From contig JAPDQM010000010.1 of the NCBI GenBank assembly GCA_034505795.1, positions 1-64,000 of the forward strand: a DNA stretch of 64,000 bases. The letters are read 5' to 3'. Positions within the stretch are counted from its first letter, which is position 1; every line of letters starts with the position of its first letter. Positions 1-8,913 of the stretch are shown here, piece after piece. Under the pieces are notes generated by a model that ran no database searches, was not told the DNA's origin, and saw only the letters and a program-made list of their open reading frames with translations. Source of the DNA: Thermofontimicrobium_A sp034505795. GTDB taxonomy: Bacteria > Zhuqueibacterota > Zhuqueibacteria > Thermofontimicrobiales > Thermofontimicrobiaceae. The translations under genes and the position numbers were made by a program.

Positions 1-517
1 GCGCTTCGGGCAATGGATAGGTTCCCTCCTGCTCGATCGGGTTCTGAGTGGCCAGCACCATGAAGGGATCATCCAGCGGATATGTATTCTCGCCGATTGT
101 TACCTGGCGCTCCTGCATCTCCTCCAGCAAGGCCGATTGTACCTTGGCCGGCGAGCGGTTGATTTCATCGGCCAGAATCAGATTGGCGAAGATCGGCCCC
201 TTTTTGGTCATGAATTTGCCATTCTTCTGATCGTAAATGAGCGTACCGATCAGATCAGCAGGCAATAGATCCGGTGTAAATTGAATCCGCTGAAATTTGG
301 TCTGAATCGTGCTCGATAATGTTTTCACCGCCAGGGTCTTGGCCAAACCAGGCACTCCTTCCAGATGAATGTGGCCATTGCAAAGCAAGCCGATCAACAG
401 CCGCTCCACCATATATTTTTGTCCGACAATCACCCGACCCACTTCCATCGTGATTTTGTCGACAAAGGCGCTCTCTTTTTTTATCTTTTCATTTAGCGCT
501 TGAATATCTACGTTCAT
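1..517 (-). CDS. MoxR-family AAA+ ATPase (partial, C-terminus outside window)
   Basis: This is a cytoplasmic AAA+ ATPase of the MoxR family, a group that acts as chaperones for the maturation of partner complexes, often with DUF58 and Bat/VWA proteins. Only about the first 172 residues are present because the gene runs off the left edge. The Walker A GVPGLAKT (residues 54-61), the Walker B LILADEIN and the following ATQNPIEQEGTYPLPEA stretch are all visible and typical of the family. The ATG at 517 has a strong GAGGAGGAG just upstream. It lies 36 bases downstream of a BatD-like gene on the same strand, which fits a Bat-type operon whose remaining members (DUF58, VWA proteins) would lie left of the window. 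The family call is firm; the specific substrate is unknown. Confidence 0.93.
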   Translation of the reverse strand, partial: MNVDIQALNEKIKKESAFVDKITMEVGRVIVGQKYMVERLLIGLLCNGHIHLEGVPGLAKTLAVKTLSSTIQTKFQRIQFTPDLLPADLIGTLIYDQKNGKFMTKKGPIFANLILADEINRSPAKVQSALLEEMQERQVTIGENTYPLDDPFMVLATQNPIEQEGTYPLPEA

Positions 518-553
518 TACTCCTCCTCATTCAAAATCTATCCTCGATAATCT

Positions 554-1501
554 TCAGTTAGTAGTCGTCGCATCGCCCGCCGTTGGCGCTCGCAAATTCC
601 GTTCCCACATCATTTCTACTAGCGTATAAATTCGTTCCAGTTCGCTGCGATTACCAACCGTGCCCGCAAATTTCGCCACATCGCTGACATTTAATATTTC
701 TTGAGTCTGGCTCACCAGCTTCTCATCCACTGCCAGTGCAGTCAGATCGGCGACAATTTTTTCAGACGTCGATTCTAGCGCTGGTATTTGGTACTTTTTC
801 GACAGATACTCCCGCACCAGCCGCGATAGCAACCAAAAACCTTCTCTAAGCTGATCTTCCGACGCTTTCAAATTGATCGTGGTCCGCAGTTTAGCAAGAT
901 ATTCCTCCTCCAGCGGCACAATTTTTACCGCCTCTGCTGCTGCCTGAATGCGAGCGGCGCGCCGACGCCACCAGAAGTACAAAAGACCAGCACCGACCAC
1001 CAAAAGCAATAGCAGTAACAGCAAATATCTTACCAGCGTCGAACGTGAGCCCGGCTCGGCTACAGGATCAATCACCTTCACTGAGAGGCGCCCTGTAATC
1101 AGCGAATGCGCATCTCCGGTCTCATTATCCACATATTTGACAATTACCGGCTCGATATAGCCCATGCCGATGGCTTTTGGCTTCAAAATAAACTCGTAAA
1201 TTTTAGCTGCCTTCGCAATCCCGGCTTCGCTCAATCGCCGATCAGCGGCAGAAGTGGTCACGATCTCCAGGTTTTCCAGAATGGGATTTTCCAATTCGCC
1301 AATCTGATAACGCTTAAGATCGCCAGTCCACTCCAAGGAAACAGTCAAAAGAACGGTTCGATTGAGCGGCACTTCCTTGCGATCGATGGTCGCAGCTACC
1401 TTAATGCGGCTGTCCAATTCAGGCTGCGCAAATATTGCCTTCGGTAGCATCAAACTTACCATCAGGAAAAAGATTGGGAGTCGTTTCCAGCGATCAGACA
1501 T
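554..1501 (-). CDS. BatD-like membrane protein
   Basis: This is a membrane-anchored protein resembling BatD (oxygen tolerance family), expected to act in the periplasm together with MoxR. The ATG at 1501 is preferred because it begins directly with a signal peptide (MSDRWKRLPIFFLMVSLMLP, cleavage near IFAQ). An in-frame start at 1594 would add 31 residues with no export signal in front. After the signal come a beta-rich periplasmic domain (roughly residues 30-155), a transmembrane segment rich in Leu (about 170-188), a basic stop-transfer WWRRRAAR and a cytoplasmic helical tail. It is shorter than classical BatD proteins, with one BatD-like domain rather than several. It precedes the MoxR gene by 36 bases and is probably cotranscribed with it. 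The exact family assignment is moderately certain. Confidence 0.7.
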   Translation of the reverse strand: MSDRWKRLPIFFLMVSLMLPKAIFAQPELDSRIKVAATIDRKEVPLNRTVLLTVSLEWTGDLKRYQIGELENPILENLEIVTTSAADRRLSEAGIAKAAKIYEFILKPKAIGMGYIEPVIVKYVDNETGDAHSLITGRLSVKVIDPVAEPGSRSTLVRYLLLLLLLLVVGAGLLYFWWRRRAARIQAAAEAVKIVPLEEEYLAKLRTTINLKASEDQLREGFWLLSRLVREYLSKKYQIPALESTSEKIVADLTALAVDEKLVSQTQEILNVSDVAKFAGTVGNRSELERIYTLVEMMWERNLRAPTAGDATTTN

Positions 1502-1711
1502 AATTTGCCCCATATTCTCTATGTTCTCATCTTCAAGACCAGGATAACTAAAGAAAAGTTTTATACCCCAGGCAAAAAGCCGAACCTCAATCATGGCCTG
1601 ATAAGCTCAGATGAAACCAATCGGCGCATTTTATTATGGTGCCTCTGCAGCCGATTAGCATCGTACCTGGGCCTTTTTGCTCGATATGCAGAAGCATTGT
1701 CGCCGCCGGCC

Positions 1712-1738
1712 AAAACCCCACCTTGTTGCAAGGTGAGG
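1712..1738 (-). terminator. Probable intrinsic terminator of the TPR lipoprotein gene
   Basis: On the minus strand a 10-bp stem (arms at 1729-1738 and 1716-1725, one G-T wobble) with a 3-base loop is followed by TTTT. It lies about 130 bases downstream of the lipoprotein stop at 1866. The T-run is short, so the call is moderate. Nothing else is evident in the stretch 1502-1865. Confidence 0.45.
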
Positions 1739-1865
1739 CAAATCAAACAGCGCCTGATGACCCAGGATGCGATAGAAAGCTATTCATTGTGAAAAATCTG
1801 GTTTTTTCTGGCTACTGAAATCAACTCCAAATGCATGAGACGGGTAAAATCTCATGCGACTATTG

Positions 1866-2396
1866 TTAGGGATTTGAGGATGGTGGCTGAGATGGCGATG
1901 CTTGTGACGGCTCCGATTTTAAAAACTCAATCTCATTGATGTCTTGCCCTAAATGATCAAGTTCCCATTTTACGGAGCTGGCTAACTCATGGTCAGGATA
2001 TTTTTTCAAGAATCGCTCGTAATAGATGCGAGCGTTAGCTGTATCCTGCAAGCTATTGGCATAATGGTAGCCGATTAAAAATAATGATTGGGCACTGATG
2101 GTGCTCTGGGGAAATTTTTCGATCAAACGCTTATGGCTGGCAATTGACATTTCAAAGTCCGAAAGGTTATTGGAATAAAGCTGTCCCATGCGAAAAAGCA
2201 GCGAATCGGCAAAACCCTGTTCTGGATAACTATTAACCGCTTCGTCCATGACTCTGATTGCTTCTTTGAAATTTTCATCACGCTCATAACGATTGGCTTC
2301 GGCAGTAAACTGTTCTTTCGTTTTCTTCTGACCGCAGCTAAGGAATATCGACATCAATACGCCAAGAACTAAAGCCAACGTAGCAATGCGTTTCAT
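1866..2396 (-). CDS. TPR-repeat lipoprotein
   Basis: This is a predicted outer-membrane or periplasmic lipoprotein of 176 residues. The N-terminus is a lipoprotein signal with lipobox FLSC (Cys about residue 21), followed by charged GQKKTKEQF. The remainder is helical with tetratricopeptide-like spacing (EANRYERDENFKEAIRVMDE, then SHKRLIEKFPQS and YYERFLKKYPDHELA), resembling the TPR region of BamD/YbgF-type proteins. The C-terminal tail is low-complexity Ser/Pro/Gln. It stands alone on the minus strand and is divergent from the GH116 gene. The role is probably scaffolding of an envelope complex, which is inference from the fold only. Confidence 0.75.
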   Translation of the reverse strand: MKRIATLALVLGVLMSIFLSCGQKKTKEQFTAEANRYERDENFKEAIRVMDEAVNSYPEQGFADSLLFRMGQLYSNNLSDFEMSIASHKRLIEKFPQSTISAQSLFLIGYHYANSLQDTANARIYYERFLKKYPDHELASSVKWELDHLGQDINEIEFLKSEPSQASPSQPPSSNP

Positions 2397-2722
2397 TTTT
2401 TTGTGCCTCCCATCAGGTTCAAGATGATCAATGATCGTGAGTAGCTCGGATTTGGTTTTTGTGTTCTTTTCTCAACTTTAATTCTAAGTTTTCAAATGGC
2501 ATAACTTAACAAAATTAAAATCATCACAGAATTTCAACTTCACGCAATCTAAAAAGTTCCGATATTCGCTCATCTCGAAAATTGAGCTTGCTATTTGCGC
2601 CAGAGAGTATTAAATTCTTCTAGATGAACTGGTATTACAGCATTTGCATGTCATCACCAACAATATTTTGATATCCAATTTTATAATCAACCCACCAACA
2701 TTTTTAGTCCATGGAGGTCGAC
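2397..2722. other. Divergent intergenic region, AT-rich
   Basis: This AT-rich stretch separates the minus-strand TPR lipoprotein from the plus-strand GH116 gene and should hold both promoters. I could not find a convincing -35/-10 pair with normal spacing. The only clear element is the GGAGGT ribosome binding site at 2714-2719. Confidence 0.5.
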
Positions 2723-5503
2723 ATGCTATTTAAAAGCTACTTATTTCTCCTGGTCTTCTTTGTGCTGACTTCGGCGCTGCAAAGCGCTGAACCTTATACC
2801 AAAAGCGTTCTATATGACTTTGGCAAAACCCGATCTTATCGCGGTGAGTTCCTGAGAGATATCGGGTTCCCGCTGGGCGGAATTGGTACTGGCAACATCA
2901 CCCTCGGCGGCCGAGGTGAGTTGCGCGATTGGGAGATATTCAATCGTCCCGCTAAAGGCAAGCGACCGGAGGTGGCCTTTTTTGCCATCTGGGCTCAGCG
3001 GGACGGCTCGCCAGCGATTGCCAGAATTCTAGAGCGAAAATTCTTGCCGCCTTACACCGGCTGGATGGGTTTGCCGCGCCAGTCACTCCCGGGCTTACCG
3101 CGATTAGATGAAGTCACCTTCGAGGGACAATTCCCTTTCGCCTGGCTGCATTTCGAAGACCGTGAACTACCAATAACCTTAACATTGGAGGCCTATAATC
3201 CGACCATTCCATTGGATGTGGACAATAGCAGCTTGCCCGTGGCTATCTTCAACTGGCTCGCGACCAATCCGTTTGATGATCCGGTAGATATTGCTATTGC
3301 TTTCAACATGCAAAATCCTATCGGCACCGATGGCAAGAACTTTGGCGAGCCCCTGGTTAAAAGTGGCATCAACGAATTCGTTGATAATGGCACTGTCCGC
3401 GGCATAAAATTTAGCTCTAATTACCTGACGCCAGACGACATCCGGTTTGGTTCTATTGCGATCATGACCACGGAATCGAATATAAATATTCAGACCAATT
3501 GGTATCGGGGTGGCTGGTGGGATAATGCGCATCTCTTCTGGGATGATTTTTCTGCCGACGGCCGCCTTGCCGATAGACGGGCAAGAACTATTTCGCCCGA
3601 TCATCAGACCGATATCGCAACGCTTATCGTTCAACTCAAGCTCAAGCCGCGCGAAACCAGAACCATCCCATTCTATCTCACATGGCATTTCCCGCAGCGG
3701 GAAAATTATTGGAATCGAGAGGCAGCAGTAACGGGACAAAAACTTAAAAATTATTATACCAGGCGTTTTGATGATGCGGTGGCAGTGGCCAGCTATGTGG
3801 TAGCCCATCTGCCGTATCTTGATGCTACAACCCGACTCTTTCATCAAACGCTATTCAATACCACCCTGCCTTGCTACGTTCTGGATGCGGTTTCATCACA
3901 GGCAGCGATTTTGAAGACCAATACCGTGATGCGAGTGGATCAGGGAGAGTTCTTTGGTTTCGAAGGCATCTCGGATGATGGGGGCTGCTGTCCAATGAAT
4001 TGCACTCATGTTTGGAACTATGCGCAGACGGTCGCTTTTCTTTATCCCGAATTGGAACGGTCGGCACGAGAAACCGATTTTCTTGCCAATACGTTTGGTA
4101 ACGGCTACATGGTCTTTCGGTCATTGATTCCTCTGGGGGATCATTGGTGGCAGTTCAAGCCCTGCGCCGATGGCCAGATGGGCTGCATTGTGCGCGCCTA
4201 TCGCGAATGGAAATTTTGCGGCGACACTGCCTGGCTAAAGAAAATCTGGCCACCGATTAAGAAGGCGCTGGAGTTTGCCTGGCAAGGTGTTGGCGATGTA
4301 ACTGCCGACTTGCAATGGCAAAAAGATAATCTGCCAATTCCGTGGGATGCCAATAGAGATGGTGTCATGGAAGGCGAGCAACACAACACCTACGACATCG
4401 AATTTTATGGCCCCAATACAATGACCGGCTCTATCTATCTGGCTGCTTTGAAAGCAGCGGCCGAAATGGCTCGAGCAGTGGGTGATGACAAAGCCAGCCG
4501 CGAATATGAGGAGCTTTTTCGCACCGGCAGCCAGAAATATGATCAGTGGCTCTGGAACGGCAATTATTATATCCAGCAGGTGGCGGTAGCTCCAGGGTTA
4601 AAAGTTCCCGACTGGCTACAGACTCCCGCCATCGAAAAGGATCAGGCTGGATTTTCTGACCAATCTTCCCAGGAAGTTCTCCAGAACGCTGTTGCCCCGA
4701 CAGATATCGCACCCAAATATCAATACGGCGCTGGCTGCCTTGCCGATCAACTGCTCGGTCAGTACGAGGCATTTGTGACTGGCATGGGTTATCTCATGCA
4801 ACCGGAACATGTTCGGCAGGCACTGAAAGCAATCTTCGAGCACAATTTCCAAACCGACATGTCGACATATCCGAATGTGCAACGGGTTTACGCACTCAAT
4901 GACGAGGCAGGACTTTTGCTGTGCTCCTGGCCCAATGGACACCGACCACGGCTACCGTTCGTCTATTCCGATGAAGTTTGGACCGGGATCGAATATCAGG
5001 TTGCGGCCAGCTTGATTTATGCCGGCTGGCTCGATGAAGGATTAACCATTGTCAAAGCAGTTCGCGATCGCCATGACGGCTATCGCCGCAATCCCTGGGA
5101 CGAATTCGAATGCGGACATCATTACGCTCGCGCCATGGCTTCCTGGGCTGTGCTCCTGGCGTTGTCTGGCTATCATTACGATGGCGTAACTGGAGCAATG
5201 CAATTTTTTCCAGCGTTGCAGCAGACTCATTTTCAATCATTCTGGTCTACTGGCACTGGCTGGGGCCACTTTTCACAGACGCCGGATCAAATTTCATTGC
5301 AGGTGAATTTTGGCCGGTTGTCGTTGCAGCAGTTCAACTTCCAGCAAAACCATGCGGTTCAATTGTCGCAGATCCTGCTTCAGGGCAAGCCGGTTAAATT
5401 CAATGTTAAAAAAAAGCAGCAGCAATGGTCCATCCGCTTTGCGAAACCGATATCACTCCGAGCAGGTGACCAGTTGGAAATTCAATTTTTGCCCAAAGAA
5501 TAA
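2723..5503 (+). CDS. Secreted GH116-family glycoside hydrolase (beta-glucosidase/glucosylceramidase type)
   Basis: This retaining glycoside hydrolase of family GH116 resembles bacterial beta-glucosidases and human GBA2. The second ATG (2723) is chosen: GGAGGT sits 4 bases upstream and it opens a clean signal peptide ending near LQSAEP, so the enzyme is exported. The N-terminal beta domain carries the family signature PLGGIGTGNITLGGRGELRD. The (alpha/alpha)6 catalytic domain follows. By comparison with known GH116 motifs, the nucleophile is the Glu of FGFEGISDD (codon at 3962) and the acid/base is the Asp of TYDIEFYGPN (codon at 4394). Length, about 926 residues, is normal. It has no sorting domain and no sugar-related neighbours, so substrate cannot be deduced; beta-glucosides or glucosylated lipids are the family's usual targets. 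Confidence 0.93.
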   Translation: MLFKSYLFLLVFFVLTSALQSAEPYTKSVLYDFGKTRSYRGEFLRDIGFPLGGIGTGNITLGGRGELRDWEIFNRPAKGKRPEVAFFAIWAQRDGSPAIARILERKFLPPYTGWMGLPRQSLPGLPRLDEVTFEGQFPFAWLHFEDRELPITLTLEAYNPTIPLDVDNSSLPVAIFNWLATNPFDDPVDIAIAFNMQNPIGTDGKNFGEPLVKSGINEFVDNGTVRGIKFSSNYLTPDDIRFGSIAIMTTESNINIQTNWYRGGWWDNAHLFWDDFSADGRLADRRARTISPDHQTDIATLIVQLKLKPRETRTIPFYLTWHFPQRENYWNREAAVTGQKLKNYYTRRFDDAVAVASYVVAHLPYLDATTRLFHQTLFNTTLPCYVLDAVSSQAAILKTNTVMRVDQGEFFGFEGISDDGGCCPMNCTHVWNYAQTVAFLYPELERSARETDFLANTFGNGYMVFRSLIPLGDHWWQFKPCADGQMGCIVRAYREWKFCGDTAWLKKIWPPIKKALEFAWQGVGDVTADLQWQKDNLPIPWDANRDGVMEGEQHNTYDIEFYGPNTMTGSIYLAALKAAAEMARAVGDDKASREYEELFRTGSQKYDQWLWNGNYYIQQVAVAPGLKVPDWLQTPAIEKDQAGFSDQSSQEVLQNAVAPTDIAPKYQYGAGCLADQLLGQYEAFVTGMGYLMQPEHVRQALKAIFEHNFQTDMSTYPNVQRVYALNDEAGLLLCSWPNGHRPRLPFVYSDEVWTGIEYQVAASLIYAGWLDEGLTIVKAVRDRHDGYRRNPWDEFECGHHYARAMASWAVLLALSGYHYDGVTGAMQFFPALQQTHFQSFWSTGTGWGHFSQTPDQISLQVNFGRLSLQQFNFQQNHAVQLSQILLQGKPVKFNVKKKQQQWSIRFAKPISLRAGDQLEIQFLPKE

Positions 5504-5515
5504 GGTTATTACGCG

Positions 5516-5546
5516 AAAAGCCGGGCATCACTGGCCCGGCTCTTTA
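5516..5546. terminator. Bidirectional intrinsic terminator
   Basis: A perfect 7-bp GC-rich stem (GCCGGGC at 5520-5526, GCCCGGC at 5534-5540) is flanked by AAAA on the left and TCTTTATT on the right. It lies between the convergent GH116 and CorC-like genes, so it can terminate both. Confidence 0.85.
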
Positions 5547-6755
5547 TTTCATATGCAATTTTACTGCGATCACCCGGCGACGACTGGCTTTCTCGACGAT
5601 GAGTTTGAACCGCTCTGTCTCAAACGTCTCATTGACGCGTGGAATGCGACCCAGCCGATCGATAATGTAACCGCCTAAGGTGGTATAATTCCCCTCAGGG
5701 ATTTCAAGGTGAAATTTTTGGTTGAGCTCATCAACTTCAGCCTGACCGACCACTTTAATAACCTTATCGCCTTCCAGCAGGTACATCGGTTCATGATCCA
5801 GATCAAACTCATCGTAGATTTCGCCAAACAATTCCTCGATCAAGTCTTCCAGGGTGACAATGCCAGCCGTACCGCCGTATTCATCCAGCACCACGGCTAT
5901 GCCCATCTTTTTCTGCTGAAATTCTCGCAGCAACTCAAAGGCCGATTTGGTTTCCGGAACGAACAGAATTTCTTCGGTAATTTCGCGGAGTTGCTGCGGG
6001 CGCAGGAAGAGGTCTTTGGCATAAACCACGGCCACGATATTGTCAATATCGCCATCATAAATCGGTAGCCGGGAGACCGCTGACTCAGTGATCTTCGCAA
6101 TTACGTCGTCGATCGAAGATTCGATGCTCATGGCGATAATTTCGGTTCTGGGAATCATCGTCTCTTTAACTCGCGTGTCTCTCAGGTTAAAGATACGGGA
6201 AATGATTTCTCGCTCCTCTGCCGCAATCACGCCATACTTCTCACTCTCATGAATGTACTTCTGGATATCACTACGACGGAGGATATCTGGCAGCCTGGTC
6301 TCGCGAGGGACCTGAAAGTAGCGCAGCAGCAGATCTGAAATAGCCATTAACAAAAAGCTGATTGGCGCAAATAGCCCTTTAAAAAAATGGAGTGGCCGCG
6401 CCAGCCAAAAGATGAGATGGCTGGCAAATTCCCAGGCTATCGCTTTGGGAATGACTTCTCCAACCACCAACAACATGCTCGTGGAAATCAGAACCAGAAA
6501 AAGATCTTGAACCGAGTCTCTGAGAATGAGCACAATAAGCGAGGAGAAGAGAACATTAACGAGGTTGTTGCCTACCAGAACGGTAACCAGAAAGGTCTCT
6601 GGTTTTTTGATGAAACGATAAACTAAATTAGATCCTGGAACGTTACGGCGATGCAACACTTCAATTCTTATGCGGCTGGCGGATAAAAAAGCCGTCTCTG
6701 AACCGGAGAAGAATCCGGACATGAGGAGTGCCAAAATGGCGAATAAAATTTCCAT
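5544..6755 (-). CDS. CNNM/CorC-family transporter with CBS domains (TlyC-like)
   Basis: This integral membrane protein of 403 residues belongs to the HlyC/CorC (CNNM) family, linked to divalent cation homeostasis. The N-terminal DUF21 membrane domain (about residues 1-180) begins MEILFAILALLMSGFFSGSE and includes the FSGSETAFLSASR signature. A CBS pair follows (about 195-320; MIPRTEI, then VLDEYGGTAGIVTLEDLIEE). The C-terminal CorC_HlyC domain (about 335-403) ends near VEKASRRRVIAV. All parts are present at normal length. The start ATG immediately follows the TAA of the upstream IMPACT-family gene (TAAATG), indicating translational coupling. 'Hemolysin' names used for this family are historical. 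Confidence 0.93.
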   Translation of the reverse strand: MEILFAILALLMSGFFSGSETAFLSASRIRIEVLHRRNVPGSNLVYRFIKKPETFLVTVLVGNNLVNVLFSSLIVLILRDSVQDLFLVLISTSMLLVVGEVIPKAIAWEFASHLIFWLARPLHFFKGLFAPISFLLMAISDLLLRYFQVPRETRLPDILRRSDIQKYIHESEKYGVIAAEEREIISRIFNLRDTRVKETMIPRTEIIAMSIESSIDDVIAKITESAVSRLPIYDGDIDNIVAVVYAKDLFLRPQQLREITEEILFVPETKSAFELLREFQQKKMGIAVVLDEYGGTAGIVTLEDLIEELFGEIYDEFDLDHEPMYLLEGDKVIKVVGQAEVDELNQKFHLEIPEGNYTTLGGYIIDRLGRIPRVNETFETERFKLIVEKASRRRVIAVKLHMK

Positions 6756-7373
6756 TTAACCGTTGCTTTGGATTGAAATTTTGCCTGCCGTGACTTCGAT
6801 TAAATGCTGCTTGAGTTTGTCAATCTGACTTTTTCGGAGGGCAATGACCAGTTGCGCCTCCTGTCCGTAAGTCGATTGATTGATGGTTGCCTGAAATAGC
6901 GAAATGGCGCCCATCACTCGATTCGTCAATTGATAGTCAAACGTCAGTTGAAGTTGCTGCATCATATATTTTTTGATAATGGGGCTTTGTTGGAGCACCA
7001 ATAGGGTACAGTCGGCATAGGCGCGTGCCAGCCCGCCTTTGCCAAGTTTGGTGCCCCCAAAATATCGCGATACCACGACAACAATATCGGTTAGCCCTTT
7101 GCCTTTGATCACATTTAGAATGGGCAGACCTGCCGTGCCCGTAGGTTCACCGGCATCGCTCATTCGAAAACATACCTCGGGCGGAACACCAATGTGATAA
7201 GCATAGCAATGATGGGTTGCGGCGTAATATTGGCGAGCAACTCGCTGGATGAACTCCGTTGCCGCATCCTCAGTAGCAACTGGACTGGCAGTCCCGATAA
7301 AACGGGAGCCCTTAACTTTCAGTTCCGCGGTTTGCACCTTTTGTATCGTAAGATATTCATCATCAATCATCAT
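6756..7373 (-). CDS. YigZ/IMPACT family protein
   Basis: This cytoplasmic protein of the UPF0029/IMPACT family (YigZ in E. coli) has 205 residues, the usual length. The N-terminal Impact domain (about residues 15-125) shows KGSRFIGTASPV, HHCYAYHIG, DAGEPTGTAGLPIL and YFGGTKLGKGGLARAY, which are all family hallmarks. The C-terminal ferredoxin-like DUF1949 domain fills the rest. Its biochemical role is not settled; the eukaryotic homologue regulates Gcn2 and the bacterial one is linked to translation. Two adjacent ATGs (7373 and 7370) are both possible starts, with a weak ribosome binding site. It is coupled to the downstream CorC-like gene with no gap. Confidence 0.95.
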   Translation of the reverse strand: MMIDDEYLTIQKVQTAELKVKGSRFIGTASPVATEDAATEFIQRVARQYYAATHHCYAYHIGVPPEVCFRMSDAGEPTGTAGLPILNVIKGKGLTDIVVVVSRYFGGTKLGKGGLARAYADCTLLVLQQSPIIKKYMMQQLQLTFDYQLTNRVMGAISLFQATINQSTYGQEAQLVIALRKSQIDKLKQHLIEVTAGKISIQSNG

Positions 7374-7519
7374 GGTGATGACTTTGCAACTAACTCCACA
7401 ATACCCGCTGCCAACAGGCGAGCCACCCTCAGCTCACAGAAAGTTTGCGGCGTTCAACGATTGGACCGGGCAAAAATAAAGGGCTATCAAAATTAGTGAT
7501 AGCCCTTATGTTTTATTAG

Positions 7520-7593
7520 CGGGGCCGACGGGGCTCGAACCCGCGACCTTCGGCTTGACAGGCCGATGTGCTAACCAACTGCACCACGACCCC
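7520..7593 (-). tRNA. tRNA-Asp (GTC)
   Basis: A complete cloverleaf is visible: acceptor GGGGTCG pairs with CGGCCCC, the anticodon loop is CTGTCAA (anticodon GTC) on a TCGGC/GCCGA stem, and the T loop is TTCGAGC. The discriminator is G. The 3' CCA is not encoded and must be added after transcription. Confidence 0.96.
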
Positions 7594-7662
7594 TGGTTTG
7601 TTATTTATCTAAATATGTCATAATTTTTTTGATCACAGCACCCAAACTAAGGTCCATCTTAT

Positions 7663-7740
7663 TGGTGGGCAATACTGGACTTGAACCAGTGACCTCCTGC
7701 TTGTAAGGCAGGCGCTCTAAACCACCTGAGCTAATCGCCC
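7663..7740 (-). tRNA. tRNA-Val (TAC)
   Basis: A complete cloverleaf is visible: acceptor GGGCGAT pairs with ATTGCCC, the anticodon loop is CTTACAA (anticodon TAC) on a CCTGC/GCAGG stem, and the T loop is TTCAAGT. The discriminator A is followed by an encoded CCA (7663-7665), unlike the neighbouring tRNA-Asp. Confidence 0.96.
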
Positions 7741-7816
7741 GAGAATTGCCGCTATCGCATCATTTCCCAATCATCTGCTGGTGCCACCAGTTCAAGCTAT
7801 GTTTCGCAAGTTGAAA

Positions 7817-8092
7817 TTACGCGATCTCAGCTTGCTGCTGGTTGTCCGCAGCTTTAGCTTTTCGGCGGCGATAGACGATAGCGACCGGAATAATGATACA
7901 ATAGCCAATAACGAGCAATATCGGCGCCAACGTCAACGACCAAAAACTGGTCGCTGGACCCTGGGCGAGAAAAATATAACCCACAATCAGCACCAGCACG
8001 CCGATGAAAAAAATCACAAAATTTTCCCGCTCCAGGGGAATAGTCTCGGCTGTCTTTTTCCGATCTTTTGGTTTTAGCTTCTTTGATCCCAT
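7817..8092 (-). CDS. Small membrane protein, DUF3098-like
   Basis: This predicted inner-membrane protein of about 91 residues has a basic N-terminal tail (GSKKLKPKDRKK), the motif PLERENFVIFFIGVLVLIVG leading into the first transmembrane helix, and a second helix (LAPILLVIGYCIIIPVAIVY). It ends in a basic RRRKAK tail. The pattern resembles the DUF3098 family of Bacteroidota, whose function is unknown. The start at 8092 (MGSKK) is preferred over an in-frame ATG at 8131, whose extra residues add an unlikely hydrophobic stretch. The ribosome binding site is weak for both. It lies upstream of the two tRNAs on the same strand. Confidence 0.65.
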   Translation of the reverse strand: MGSKKLKPKDRKKTAETIPLERENFVIFFIGVLVLIVGYIFLAQGPATSFWSLTLAPILLVIGYCIIIPVAIVYRRRKAKAADNQQQAEIA

Positions 8093-8439
8093 CGTGGTCG
8101 AAAATATAATTAAATTATTCTTAATAGTCAAGAAAAATTATTTTGATTCTGGAAAAAATATTTCAGCAGCGCGTCACCCATCCCTCAATCTTGCCCCAGC
8201 CGTTTCCTGTGGCAGAAAAACCGCCACAATCATTGCATAGCTTCGACTTCCTATCTTATCATGATCGATCATCTACCTCACGGCAGGAGTCTTCAGAACC
8301 CAAGGATCTGGCATATTCTGATTCCAAAATTATTGCAGTAAGCAACGTTTAACGCATCGTCCGGAAATGAGCATTCAAACCACAAAAATCCAGCCCGCCG
8401 AAAGCCATCCCACAATCGCTCATCAATCAAAAATTTCGC
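8093..8439. other. Intergenic region with no gene seen
   Basis: This is the region between the divergent DUF3098-like gene and the promoter at 8440. I see only a short hairpin (TGTGGC/GCCACA near 8208-8228) and no convincing coding potential. Confidence 0.4.
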
Positions 8440-8468
8440 TTGACAAAAAGCTGCCTATTTGCTATATT
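8440..8468 (+). promoter_or_regulatory. Sigma-70-type promoter for the LamG surface protein
   Basis: TTGACA (8440-8445), a 17-base spacer and TATATT (8463-8468) form a near-consensus promoter. The next plus-strand gene starts at 8914, which implies a leader of about 435-440 bases. The leader contains a strong AAAGGAGGTG at about 8770 that is not followed by a usable start at proper spacing. Confidence 0.7.
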
Positions 8469-8913
8469 AAAACCAGCACACAAGGTTCAATTTGATTCAT
8501 CACTCAAGAATGAAATCTCGCTCACCAATGACCAAGACACAGAATCCGGGAGTTATTTTCTTACCTTTCCCTTTCCATTTGGCTGGCAACTTGGCATATT
8601 TATCCCGGAATGGATTCGCTCGATTGATGTTAGCTGAACAAACGAACTACGGCTATAGATACATGACTCCAACTCCGAGTAACAAAACCAGATTTTCTAC
8701 CATTCGCGAAGTGTTTTTGTTTCCGACAGTAGCTGCATTCTACATGGCTGCGAAAACAATGTATCCAAGAAAGGAGGTGCTGGCAAGAATTTAGTATCAT
8801 AATGGAGCTGATGAAACCAGATAACAAACAATGCCGAGAAAACGGCTCGATTCGGCCGATTTTCATCGACAGCAGTAACGAATACTTAAACCCACAAACG
8901 GAGGCAAGAGTTT

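Noticed and set aside
3179..3847. 222-codon antisense frame inside the GH116 gene
   Set aside because: It overlaps a fully supported gene; high codon bias of the sense strand creates such shadows.
5544..6755. Hemolysin toxin
   Set aside because: The DUF21-CBS-CorC architecture is that of a cation transport family; the hemolysin label is historical.
8492..8794. Open frame of 100 codons upstream of the LamG gene
   Set aside because: No ribosome site before it and no coding-like composition; it lies inside the long leader.
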